A stretch of 5,963 nucleotides of DNA from Candidatus Altimarinota bacterium (lineage in GTDB: Bacteria; Patescibacteriota; Gracilibacteria; UBA4473), in NCBI GenBank assembly GCA_026982915.1, contig JALWQU010000094.1:1-5963 (forward strand), read 5' to 3'. Every line of letters begins with the position of its first letter. Within the stretch, counting starts at the first letter, position 1. The notes below the pieces were generated by a model, which searched no databases, was not told where the DNA came from, and was given only the letters and a program-made list of their open reading frames with translations. Shown one piece after another: positions 1 to 4,400 of this stretch. Both the position numbers and the translations under genes were made by a program.

Positions 1-57
1 CTTATCAACGATGTTTTATTATGACTACTGCTTTTTTGTCTCAAAATCCTGTCAAAC

Positions 58-84
58 TTTTTTGGGGCTTTTTTGGCTCTTTTT
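58..84. other. phased T-tracts (possible bent DNA)
   Basis: Three runs of T (58-63, 69-74, 80-84) start exactly 11 bp apart. A/T tracts in phase with the helix are known to bend DNA. The tracts lie just past the stop of the nuclease fragment, where the lost helicase sequence would be expected. The rest of 1-92 holds no gene I can support. Confidence 0.4.
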
Positions 85-92
85 CTATAATT

Positions 93-773
93 TTAGAGCT
101 GTTTTTTCAGAATGGCTGAATAGTTACGTTTTTTCTTAATAGCCTTTGTTGTTTGATCAATAGCCTCACGCTGATTTGGACGAAATGGAAATTCGGAACT
201 TTGAGAAGGAATTCTTTCTCTAGTTGTTAATGCTGGACGCCCTTCTTTTACAGCTTGAATTGCTTTTTTTGCTATTTCTAAACTAACCTCAAACCATTCT
301 GAGTGTTGATTTCTTACATTTTCAGATTTACGTTTATATCCAGAACGCTTAAGAACTTCATGAACATCATGATCAGAAAAGTATTCTTCCTTATTAGTAA
401 TAGCAAGTTCAGCGTATTCTAATTTATAAGGGATATCTGCTGTTTTTGTTTGCTGTTTTATGCGTTTATGAGCCGCTAATTTGATATCTTCTTGTTTTGG
501 ATTAATAGAAGATGCCGTGGCACTCCCAATTTTCAAGCGACCTTTATGGTTTTCATCTGGAATGGAATAAATATAAATTATTCCGTATGAAAAAGTTTTA
601 CTTATAGCATTGGCTGGATATTTTTTTTGATTTTCTGACCGATGGTTCCTTCTGAATTTGCCATATTTCGTAGGTATTAGATTCTCAATAAATTCATCTA
701 AAACAAGTCTACTCTTTTGCCTTTCTTTTTCAAGACAAACAACTTTCCCTATGTTTACGAAATAACCGAACAA
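93..773 (-). CDS. GIY-YIG (T5orf172-like) nuclease domain with start of a helicase; C-terminally truncated
   Basis: The 226-residue product carries a GIY-YIG nuclease-like domain at about residues 63-170: GIIYIY at 64-69, KIGS at 81-84, an AHKR segment at 101-104, and SEWFEV (158-163) with the expected late acidic residue. Residues 197-212 (FRPNQREAIDQ...) match the opening segment of DEAD/DEAH or restriction-type helicases. The protein ends 14 residues later, before any Walker A motif, so it is most likely the N-terminal remnant of a nuclease-helicase fusion of the restriction or phage-defence kind (inference). The start is also unclear: there is no Met codon in frame, the TTG at 773 is the first plausible initiator, and an in-frame TAG lies 9 nt upstream. 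A TAGG about 5 nt before the TTG could serve as a weak ribosome site. The gene looks more AT-rich than trxB or rsmA. It is probably a pseudogene, or a relic that may still make the nuclease domain. Confidence 0.7.
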   Translation of the reverse strand: MFGYFVNIGKVVCLEKERQKSRLVLDEFIENLIPTKYGKFRRNHRSENQKKYPANAISKTFSYGIIYIYSIPDENHKGRLKIGSATASSINPKQEDIKLAAHKRIKQQTKTADIPYKLEYAELAITNKEEYFSDHDVHEVLKRSGYKRKSENVRNQHSEWFEVSLEIAKKAIQAVKEGRPALTTRERIPSQSSEFPFRPNQREAIDQTTKAIKKKRNYSAILKKQL

Positions 774-885
774 AGTTGCCTATAGACACGGCCATTCAGT
801 AGAAATACGCCACAGCATATCTCTACGCATCATTATTTACCAAAAAACACAGAAAAACACTTAATGGCCTCATCAATACATTCCC
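774..885. other. intergenic stretch without a recognised gene
   Basis: I see no confident gene or promoter here. On the minus strand an ATG near 830 opens a 16-codon reading in the same frame as the nuclease fragment and is closed by the TAG at 780-782. This could be the decayed 5' end of that gene rather than a separate peptide. Confidence 0.35.
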
Positions 886-928
886 AAAAAAATCGCTGAT
901 GAAGTACCAACTACTAAGCGGTTTTTTT
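886..928. terminator. bidirectional intrinsic terminator
   Basis: Seven A (886-892) and seven T (922-928) flank a CGCT/AGCG stem (894-897 with 917-920). The arms pair as one 12-bp stem with a single T-G wobble (893/921) around a 19-nt loop. Each strand therefore reads as a stem followed by a U-run. On the minus strand it would end the transcript that carries the two tRNAs. On the plus strand the pairing is slightly better, because the wobble becomes an A-C mismatch on the other strand. Confidence 0.65.
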
Positions 929-936
929 GTAGACGA

Positions 937-1000
937 AGACTAAACGGAGGTTTTGTAGTTTGCCTCGAAAGAGGAAAACGGAGAAACCGTAGTTTAATCT
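937..1000 (-). other. structured trailer between tRNA-Lys and the terminator
   Basis: The outer arms 937-945 and 992-1000 pair over 9 bp. On the minus strand the one imperfect position is a U-G wobble; on the plus strand it is a C-A mismatch, so minus-strand RNA is favoured. Inside are a stem 963-966/971-974 (extendable to 8 bp with one mismatch through 959-962/975-978) and, as an alternative, a 4-bp stem 978-981/987-990. The segment lies directly 3' of tRNA-Lys and ends before the terminator. It is either a tRNA-precursor trailer or a small RNA. I do not recognise a named family. Confidence 0.4.
943..995. repeat. imperfect 19-bp direct repeat, two copies
   Basis: Copies at 943-961 and 977-995 share AACGGAG at the left and GTAGTTT at the right and differ in the central five bases. 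They start 34 bp apart. A looser third trace (T-run then GTAG) ends at 932. The repeat lies inside the foldable trailer. Confidence 0.5.
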
Positions 1001-1007
1001 GAGGACA

Positions 1008-1082
1008 TGGTGGGTCGGGGCAGAGTTGAACTGCCGGCCAACTGGTTAAAAGCCAGATGCTCTACCACTGAGCTACCGACCC
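1008..1082 (-). tRNA. tRNA-Lys(UUU)
   Basis: Read leftward from 1082, the acceptor arms GGGTCGG and CCGACCC pair fully, the D arm is GCTC/GAGC, the anticodon loop is CTTTTAA (anticodon UUU), and the T arm is GGCAG/CTGCC around TTCAACT. The discriminator is A (1011), followed by an encoded CCA (1010-1008). The first anticodon-stem pair (27-43) is a U-U mismatch; the other four pair. It lies 49 nt downstream of tRNA-Ala and is probably on the same transcript. Confidence 0.95.
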
Positions 1083-1113
1083 GTAGTGCTTTTTTTGTTT
1101 CTCGTTAAATAAA

Positions 1114-1132
1114 AGATTTTTTGATAAAATCT
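1114..1132 (-). other. A/U hairpin directly after tRNA-Ala
   Basis: AGATTTT (1114-1120) and AAAATCT (1126-1132) form a 7-bp stem with a 5-nt loop. On the minus strand it begins with the last base of the tRNA-Ala CCA and is followed by a T-rich run. It could be a weak terminator or a 3' processing signal between the tRNAs. The all A/U stem with two G-C pairs would be only marginally stable. Confidence 0.4.
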
Positions 1133-1208
1133 GGTGGAGCTACAGGGATTCGAACCCTGGACCCCCTGCTTGCAAAGCAGGTGCTCTAGCCAGCTGAGCT
1201 ATAGCCCC
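1132..1208 (-). tRNA. tRNA-Ala(UGC)
   Basis: Read leftward from 1208, the acceptor GGGGCTA pairs with TAGCTCC and includes the G3-U70 wobble that is the classic alanine identity element. The anticodon stem is CCTGC/GCAGG with loop TTTGCAA (anticodon UGC). The T arm is CAGGG/CCCTG around TTCGAAT. Discriminator A and an encoded CCA (1134-1132) follow. It starts 12 nt after the stop of the small membrane protein gene, which suggests one transcription unit. Confidence 0.97.
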
Positions 1209-1220
1209 GTAAAATAGAAA

Positions 1221-1448
1221 TTAACCAAAAAATGGACCAAGTGCAGAATTAAGCATTGGTTGGATAGCGCCAATTACCCACATAAAGGATAAAATAGTAA
1301 CCGCTAACCCCAAAAGCTTTATAAAAGTGTAAGTACCTCCCTGAAGGAAGAACCGCTCTGCAAAGCCAATCTCACCCGTGAAATCAACAATGTTTTTAGC
1401 GTAATAAATCATCGCTACACCTGCCGGAATCAGGATCCAAGCTAACAT
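1221..1448 (-). CDS. small two-helix membrane protein, function unknown
   Basis: The 75-residue product has hydrophobic segments at about residues 2-18 and 39-62, joined by a loop containing GFAERFF and followed by a short tail ending GPFFG. I do not recognise a named family. Small proteins of this form (a charged loop with an aromatic GTYTF-like segment before the second helix) seem to occur in candidate-phyla genomes, but that is recollection rather than a search result. The ATG at 1448 is chosen because it starts directly with the first helix and lies about 39 nt downstream of the expected transcription start of a near-consensus promoter. An open frame continues upstream to 1787 but lies antisense to the HIT gene. 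No Shine-Dalgarno is visible; the leader is A/T-rich. The gene precedes tRNA-Ala by 12 nt and probably shares its transcript. Confidence 0.7.
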   Translation of the reverse strand: MLAWILIPAGVAMIYYAKNIVDFTGEIGFAERFFLQGGTYTFIKLLGLAVTILSFMWVIGAIQPMLNSALGPFFG

Positions 1449-1493
1449 TTTTATTTTTTTAAAATAATCGAAAAGAACAAAAAAAGCCACGCG

Positions 1494-1522
1494 ATTGTAG
1501 AGAACCCTTATTTTTTTGTCAA
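1494..1522 (-). promoter_or_regulatory. sigma70-type promoter for the membrane protein-tRNA-Ala-tRNA-Lys unit
   Basis: On the minus strand, TTGACA (1522-1517) is separated by exactly 17 bp from TACAAT (1499-1494), one base from consensus. The expected start is near 1487, about 39 nt before the ATG at 1448. It is one of the two best promoter matches in the window. Confidence 0.75.
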
Positions 1523-1547
1523 AAATTTTCTTGCAAGTTTTTATAAA
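1516..1547 (+). promoter_or_regulatory. possible promoter for the HIT gene
   Basis: TTGTCA (1516-1521) and TATAAA (1542-1547) lie 20 bp apart, longer than ideal. The -35 overlaps the -35 of the opposite promoter, so the two divergent promoters would compete for polymerase. The -10 candidate is reasonable and the -35 is doubtful. Confidence 0.35.
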
Positions 1548-1559
1548 TAGGACGAAAAT

Positions 1560-1563
1560 GGAG
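1560..1563 (+). promoter_or_regulatory. ribosome binding site of the HIT gene
   Basis: GGAG with a 5-nt spacer fixes the ATG at 1569. Most other genes here have no comparable site. Confidence 0.6.
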
Positions 1564-1568
1564 CTATT

Positions 1569-1910
1569 ATGCCTTTTGCCCCTGTAGACGTCTTCGAAGA
1601 AATCATTGATCGGGAAATCCCCGCTGATATCGTACTGGAAACCGATACCATTATTGCTTTTCGTGATATTTACCCAAAAGCCAAAGTACACATACTCATT
1701 GTCCCGAAGCACCCATACAAAACTGCCAAAGAAGTCCGTCGTGACAATGTCGAGACTTTTGGGAAACTTTTTTTGGTCGCCAAACAAGTAGCGGAAATGG
1801 AAGGACTTGATGACTACAAGCTACATATGAATGTGGGGGAAACGGCCGGACAGGTTATCCCACGAGTACACCTACACCTTTTGAGTAAGGAATTCAAAAG
1901 CGCTATTTAG
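1569..1910 (+). CDS. HIT-family nucleotide-binding protein (HINT-like), altered triad
   Basis: The 113-residue product has the full HIT layout. The FRDIYPKAKVHILIVPKHP strand-turn-strand segment lies at residues 31-49, and NVGETAGQ (88-95) leads into the triad region at 99-103. The family triad is H-x-H-x-H, with the middle His as nucleophile in nucleoside phosphoramidate hydrolysis. Here it reads R99-V-H101-L-H103, so the nucleophile and last His are kept but the first is Arg. The protein is probably a cytosolic purine-nucleotide phosphoramidase or AMP-lysine hydrolase of the HINT branch, perhaps with altered activity. The length is normal for HINT, with a slightly shortened C-terminus. A GGAG at 1560-1563, 5 nt before the ATG, supports this start and is the clearest Shine-Dalgarno in the window. 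The gene diverges from the membrane-protein/tRNA unit. Confidence 0.92.
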   Translation: MPFAPVDVFEEIIDREIPADIVLETDTIIAFRDIYPKAKVHILIVPKHPYKTAKEVRRDNVETFGKLFLVAKQVAEMEGLDDYKLHMNVGETAGQVIPRVHLHLLSKEFKSAI

Positions 1911-2016
1911 AAGTCTCATAAATCATTAAGGAAAGTCTGATAAATTAATAAATGTCACCTAAATGAAGTAAATAAACAGCCTAAGAAATTCGTCTTTTCG
2001 TAAAATTTAAACTCAA

Positions 2017-2037
2017 AATCCTTTCTGATAAAGGATT
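2017..2037. other. hairpin upstream of trxB
   Basis: AATCCTTT (2017-2024) and AAAGGATT (2030-2037) form an 8-bp perfect stem with loop CTGAT. On the minus strand it is followed by TTTT then GAGTTT, which is weakly terminator-like. On the plus strand no U-run follows. It overlaps the TGATAA dyad, so the two structures exclude one another. Confidence 0.5.
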
Positions 2038-2041
2038 ATCA
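2026..2041. promoter_or_regulatory. putative operator dyad TGATAA-4-TTATCA
   Basis: A perfect 6-4-6 dyad ends 15 bp before the likely -35 of trxB. Further TTATCA half-sites lie at 2065-2070 (inside the promoter spacer) and 2101-2106 (in the leader), and a TGATAA lies at 1938-1943. The arrangement suits a dimeric repressor or activator, but I cannot name the regulator. Confidence 0.4.
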
Positions 2042-2056
2042 AAAAAGATTTATTCG

Positions 2057-2083
2057 TTGAAATTTTATCAAAAATACTATAAT
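2057..2083 (+). promoter_or_regulatory. probable trxB promoter
   Basis: The -10 TATAAT (2078-2083) is a perfect match. TTGAAA (2057-2062) is a good -35 but the 15-bp spacer is short. The start would fall near 2090, giving a leader of about 40 nt that contains the right inverted repeat. Confidence 0.55.
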
Positions 2084-2131
2084 TTCTTGGTCGGCTGAAT
2101 TTATCAGACTTTCCTTAAATAAAACCATTCC

Positions 2132-3055
2132 ATGAATAAAGAAAAATGTATCATTATCGGATCTGGACCCGCTGGCCTCACAGCGGCCATTTATGCAGCA
2201 AGAGCGGACTTAGCCCCTATTGTCTTTGAAGGAACTTCTCCAGGAGGGCAATTGATGGGAACTTCTGAGGTAGAAAATTTCCCTGGATTCCCGAAAGGCA
2301 TCATGGGACCACAACTTATGAATGATATGCGATCGCAAGCGACACGATTTGGGGCTAAGACACTTTATCAAAATGTTGATCGTGTTGATTTTTCAGACGC
2401 TAAAAACCTCAAAATATACGCGGGACACGAAACCTTTACCGCAGAAACCGTGATCATTGCCACAGGTGCTTCGGCACGATGGCTCGAGCTAGGCAAAGGC
2501 GAAGAACGATTTTATGGTAAGGGCTATTCGGCTTGTGCTACTTGTGATGGGGCTTTCTTTCGTGAAAAAATCGTAGCGGTTGTTGGTGGTGGTGATTCGG
2601 CTTGTGAAGAAGCTATGTTTCTGACCAAATTTGCCTCAAAAGTCTATCTACTACACCGTCGAGACACCTTGCGAGCGAGTAAACCTATGGTTAAGCGTGT
2701 TATGGAAAATGAAAAAATAGAAGTTATTTGGAACACTTCGGTTACGAATCTGGAAGGTGAAAACCTTTTATCGGGTGTCGAGCTAACCGATACCCAAACA
2801 AAAGCCACCTCAAAATTAGCCCTCAATGGACTTTTTATGGCGATTGGACATACGCCTAATACCAATTTTTTAGATGGACAACTAGAAACCAGTCACGGAT
2901 ACCTCGTCGTCACGGATAATACCAAAACAAAAATACCCTCTGTTTTTGTCGCAGGCGATGTCGCTGACTACCGTTATCAACAAGCCATTACCGCTGCAGG
3001 CGCTGGATGCATGGCGGCCCTGGACGCGGAGAATTATTTAGCCGAACAACTTTAA
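2132..3055 (+). CDS. trxB: thioredoxin reductase (NADPH)
   Basis: The enzyme passes electrons from NADPH through FAD and a redox disulfide to thioredoxin in the cytosol. The 307-residue product has the normal low-molecular-weight TrxB length and layout. An N-terminal FAD-binding GSGPAG lies at 10-15, the redox-active CATC at 135-138 inside the NADPH domain, the nucleotide-binding GGGDSA at 152-157, and HRRDTLR at 175-181, the signature for NADPH rather than NADH. The C-terminal FAD motif GDVADY is at 275-280. All key residues are present. The ATG at 2132 begins directly before the first FAD strand. No Shine-Dalgarno precedes it, and the leader carries the right arm of the 21-bp inverted repeat. 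The hydrolase gene follows after 4 nt, so the two are co-transcribed. The exported thioredoxin-like protein nearby is a neighbour, not a proven substrate. Confidence 0.97.
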   Translation: MNKEKCIIIGSGPAGLTAAIYAARADLAPIVFEGTSPGGQLMGTSEVENFPGFPKGIMGPQLMNDMRSQATRFGAKTLYQNVDRVDFSDAKNLKIYAGHETFTAETVIIATGASARWLELGKGEERFYGKGYSACATCDGAFFREKIVAVVGGGDSACEEAMFLTKFASKVYLLHRRDTLRASKPMVKRVMENEKIEVIWNTSVTNLEGENLLSGVELTDTQTKATSKLALNGLFMAIGHTPNTNFLDGQLETSHGYLVVTDNTKTKIPSVFVAGDVADYRYQQAITAAGAGCMAALDAENYLAEQL

Positions 3056-3059
3056 GCCT

Positions 3060-3875
3060 ATGGGATTTTTAGGAAAACTTATAACCATCATTTTCGGGGT
3101 TTACGTGATAGCTATTACCGTTCTATTCTTTACACAAGAATCGATTATCTTTCACCCGCCAACGCTTAAAAGGGAAATCACCAATATTGATGGCGTAAAT
3201 CCTGACGGCGATGTTTTTTTACAAACACTGGCTACCGGCGAAGAAATTAGTGGTTATTTTGTCCCACAACCACACACGCAAAAAACTATTATGTTTTTCC
3301 ATGGTAATGCGGGTGATATTTCTGATAATGCGGGACGAATCGCTATGGCTGAAAGCATGGACTACCAAATAGTTCTTTTTGATTATCGGGGTTATGGGTT
3401 TAGCACGGGGCGAATACGACAAGAATCTGATCTTTATGAGGATAGTGAGGCGATTTATGAGTACCTTATGGAAAAAGGTATTCCGCGAAAGGATATTGTC
3501 TTTTGGGGGCAAAGTCTTGGTGGCGCTGTGGCAATAGAGATGGCGGTAAGACATCCCGAAGCCTCGCTCGTCATAGAATCAAGTTTTATAGACTTACCAT
3601 CGATTGCTCCCTCATGGCTCAAAAAAATAGCCCCTAATTTTCTGTGGAAATACACTTTCAATTCTCAGAAAAAATTAAGCCAGTACACCGGAAACACCCT
3701 CGTCATACATAGTCCTGAAGATGAAGTCATTCCTTTCTCCATGGGGAAACTACTTTTTGACACCGCCAATAAACCCAAAAAGTTTCTCGAAACAGAAGGA
3801 ACTCATAATAGTTTCTTGCAATATTTCTCCGCCTATCAATCCGCTATTGAAACCTTTTTACGGTATCAATACTAA
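3060..3875 (+). CDS. membrane-anchored alpha/beta hydrolase (BEM46/ABHD13-like)
   Basis: The 271-residue product opens with one hydrophobic helix (about residues 5-25) that should anchor it in the membrane, followed by the TQESIIFHP segment typical of the BEM46/ABHD13/YfhR group. The hydrolase fold follows: oxyanion-hole HGNAG at 81-85, the nucleophile elbow GQSLGG with Ser152, the acid in SPEDEVIP (Asp221), and the catalytic His249 in GTHN. The triad is complete, so the protein is likely an active serine hydrolase acting on esters or lipids. The substrate cannot be told from sequence. It starts 4 nt after trxB with no Shine-Dalgarno, so translation is probably coupled. Its stop overlaps the stop of the convergent thioredoxin-like gene by 4 nt (3872-3875). 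Confidence 0.9.
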   Translation: MGFLGKLITIIFGVYVIAITVLFFTQESIIFHPPTLKREITNIDGVNPDGDVFLQTLATGEEISGYFVPQPHTQKTIMFFHGNAGDISDNAGRIAMAESMDYQIVLFDYRGYGFSTGRIRQESDLYEDSEAIYEYLMEKGIPRKDIVFWGQSLGGAVAIEMAVRHPEASLVIESSFIDLPSIAPSWLKKIAPNFLWKYTFNSQKKLSQYTGNTLVIHSPEDEVIPFSMGKLLFDTANKPKKFLETEGTHNSFLQYFSAYQSAIETFLRYQY

Positions 3876-4309
3876 CTCACTGACAAGGCCGTCACAATTT
3901 CGTCGTAAGTAGGATCAATGATTTTGGCGACGGGCTTGCCTTCACGGAAAAAAACAATCGTCGATGGGGTAACGACTCTGTATCGCCTTTTTAGACTCGT
4001 GTTACGATCAAAATCAACCTTTAGGATTTCGTTCGGAAAGGTGGTCTGGTACCGGAAAAGCATATCATCCATAACCCGACAGGTCCCACACCAATTAGCG
4101 TGAAAATAAAGGGCAAAAGTAGCCTGCTCTCGTTTTAATTTTTCGAATTTAGCGGGCTTAAATGACTGATAGTAATTTGTCTCAACGAGGGTTGAACCTG
4201 ATTCATAAGTATTCCAACTTGGGGCAAAAGAAGCCGCCCAAAATCCCCAATAGGAAGCCTGTGTTGTTAGTGTCGGAAGGATCAAGAAAGCCAATAGTAA
4301 TTTTTTCAT
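3872..4309 (-). CDS. exported thioredoxin-fold protein
   Basis: The 145-residue product begins MKKLLLAFLILPTLTTQA, a short basic then hydrophobic signal peptide with probable cleavage after TQA (residue 18). After a linker, a thioredoxin fold follows from about residue 64: WCGTC gives the redox pair Cys74 and Cys77, KVDFDRN is the second strand, and VVTPST contains the cis-proline (Pro115). It is likely a disulfide reductase or oxidase outside the cytoplasmic membrane. The CGTC motif does not settle the direction of activity. The ATG at 4309 is preferred over one 30 nt upstream because it begins the signal peptide cleanly. No Shine-Dalgarno or confident promoter is visible. It converges on the hydrolase with interleaved stop codons and diverges from rsmA. 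Confidence 0.88.
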   Translation of the reverse strand: MKKLLLAFLILPTLTTQASYWGFWAASFAPSWNTYESGSTLVETNYYQSFKPAKFEKLKREQATFALYFHANWCGTCRVMDDMLFRYQTTFPNEILKVDFDRNTSLKRRYRVVTPSTIVFFREGKPVAKIIDPTYDEIVTALSVS

Positions 4310-4355
4310 AATAATACTTTTAACTAAAATCACAAACATGTAAAGACATTTTGCG

Positions 4356-4372
4356 GGGATTTTTAGAATCCC
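4356..4372. other. hairpin in the thioredoxin-like/rsmA divergent region
   Basis: GGGATT (4356-4361) and AATCCC (4367-4372) pair over 6 bp with loop TTTAG. The 3' arm and loop include TAGAAT (4364-4369), a plausible rsmA -10 without a good -35, so the hairpin or dyad might overlap the promoter. Confidence 0.4.
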
Positions 4373-4376
4373 TCAC

Positions 4377-4399
4377 GGAAAGTCTGATAAGTTGATAAA
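4377..4399 (+). repeat. third copy of the inverted-repeat end, directly before rsmA
   Basis: GGAAAGTCTGATAA is identical to the left end of the 193-bp segment. The next nine bases match the sequence at 1944-1952 except for two A/G changes, giving 21 of 23 identical with 1930-1952. No inverted partner is seen nearby. It ends two bases from the rsmA ATG and contains two TGATAA hexamers (4385-4390, 4393-4398). Confidence 0.7.
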
Positions 4400-4400
4400 C

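Larger units (their letters stand above)
1926..2118. repeat. 193-bp non-coding segment bounded by perfect 21-bp inverted repeats (MITE-like)
   Basis: The left end (1926-1946) contains TTAAGGAAAGTCTGATAAA, and the right end (2098-2118) is its exact reverse complement over 21 bp. Pairing stops at both edges. The outermost TTAA is self-complementary, so it could be either part of the repeat or a duplicated target, with the ends starting at GGAAAG (1930) and CTTTCC (2114). No reading frame of note lies inside. The segment holds a hairpin, a dyad and the probable trxB promoter. A third copy of the end sequence lies before rsmA. It could be a miniature inverted-repeat element or a pair of regulatory sites. 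Confidence 0.65.

Noticed and set aside
91..127. TTTTAGAGCTG followed by TTTTTTCAGAATGG resembles the repeat of type II-A CRISPR arrays.
   Set aside because: Only one copy is present, nothing similar lies about 66 bp to either side, the 3' part diverges, no cas gene is seen, and the match overlaps the end of the nuclease fragment. It is worth rechecking only if sequence left of position 1 shows more copies.
1449..1787. Open upstream extension of the 75-residue membrane protein on the minus strand.
   Set aside because: It runs antisense through the HIT gene and across a strong promoter; the protein begins naturally at the ATG at 1448.
1951..1974. Short frame starting ATG just after the left inverted repeat, in the same relative place as the rsmA start.
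   Set aside because: It closes after four codons at a TGA and, even reading through, after seven at a TAA; nothing suggests a peptide.
3219..3661. Minus-strand open frames within the hydrolase gene.
   Set aside because: They lack recognisable domains and lie opposite a gene with a complete catalytic triad; they are antisense shadows.
4310..4339. Earlier ATG for the thioredoxin-like gene, adding ten residues.
   Set aside because: The added residues precede an already complete signal peptide and no ribosome site supports the earlier start.
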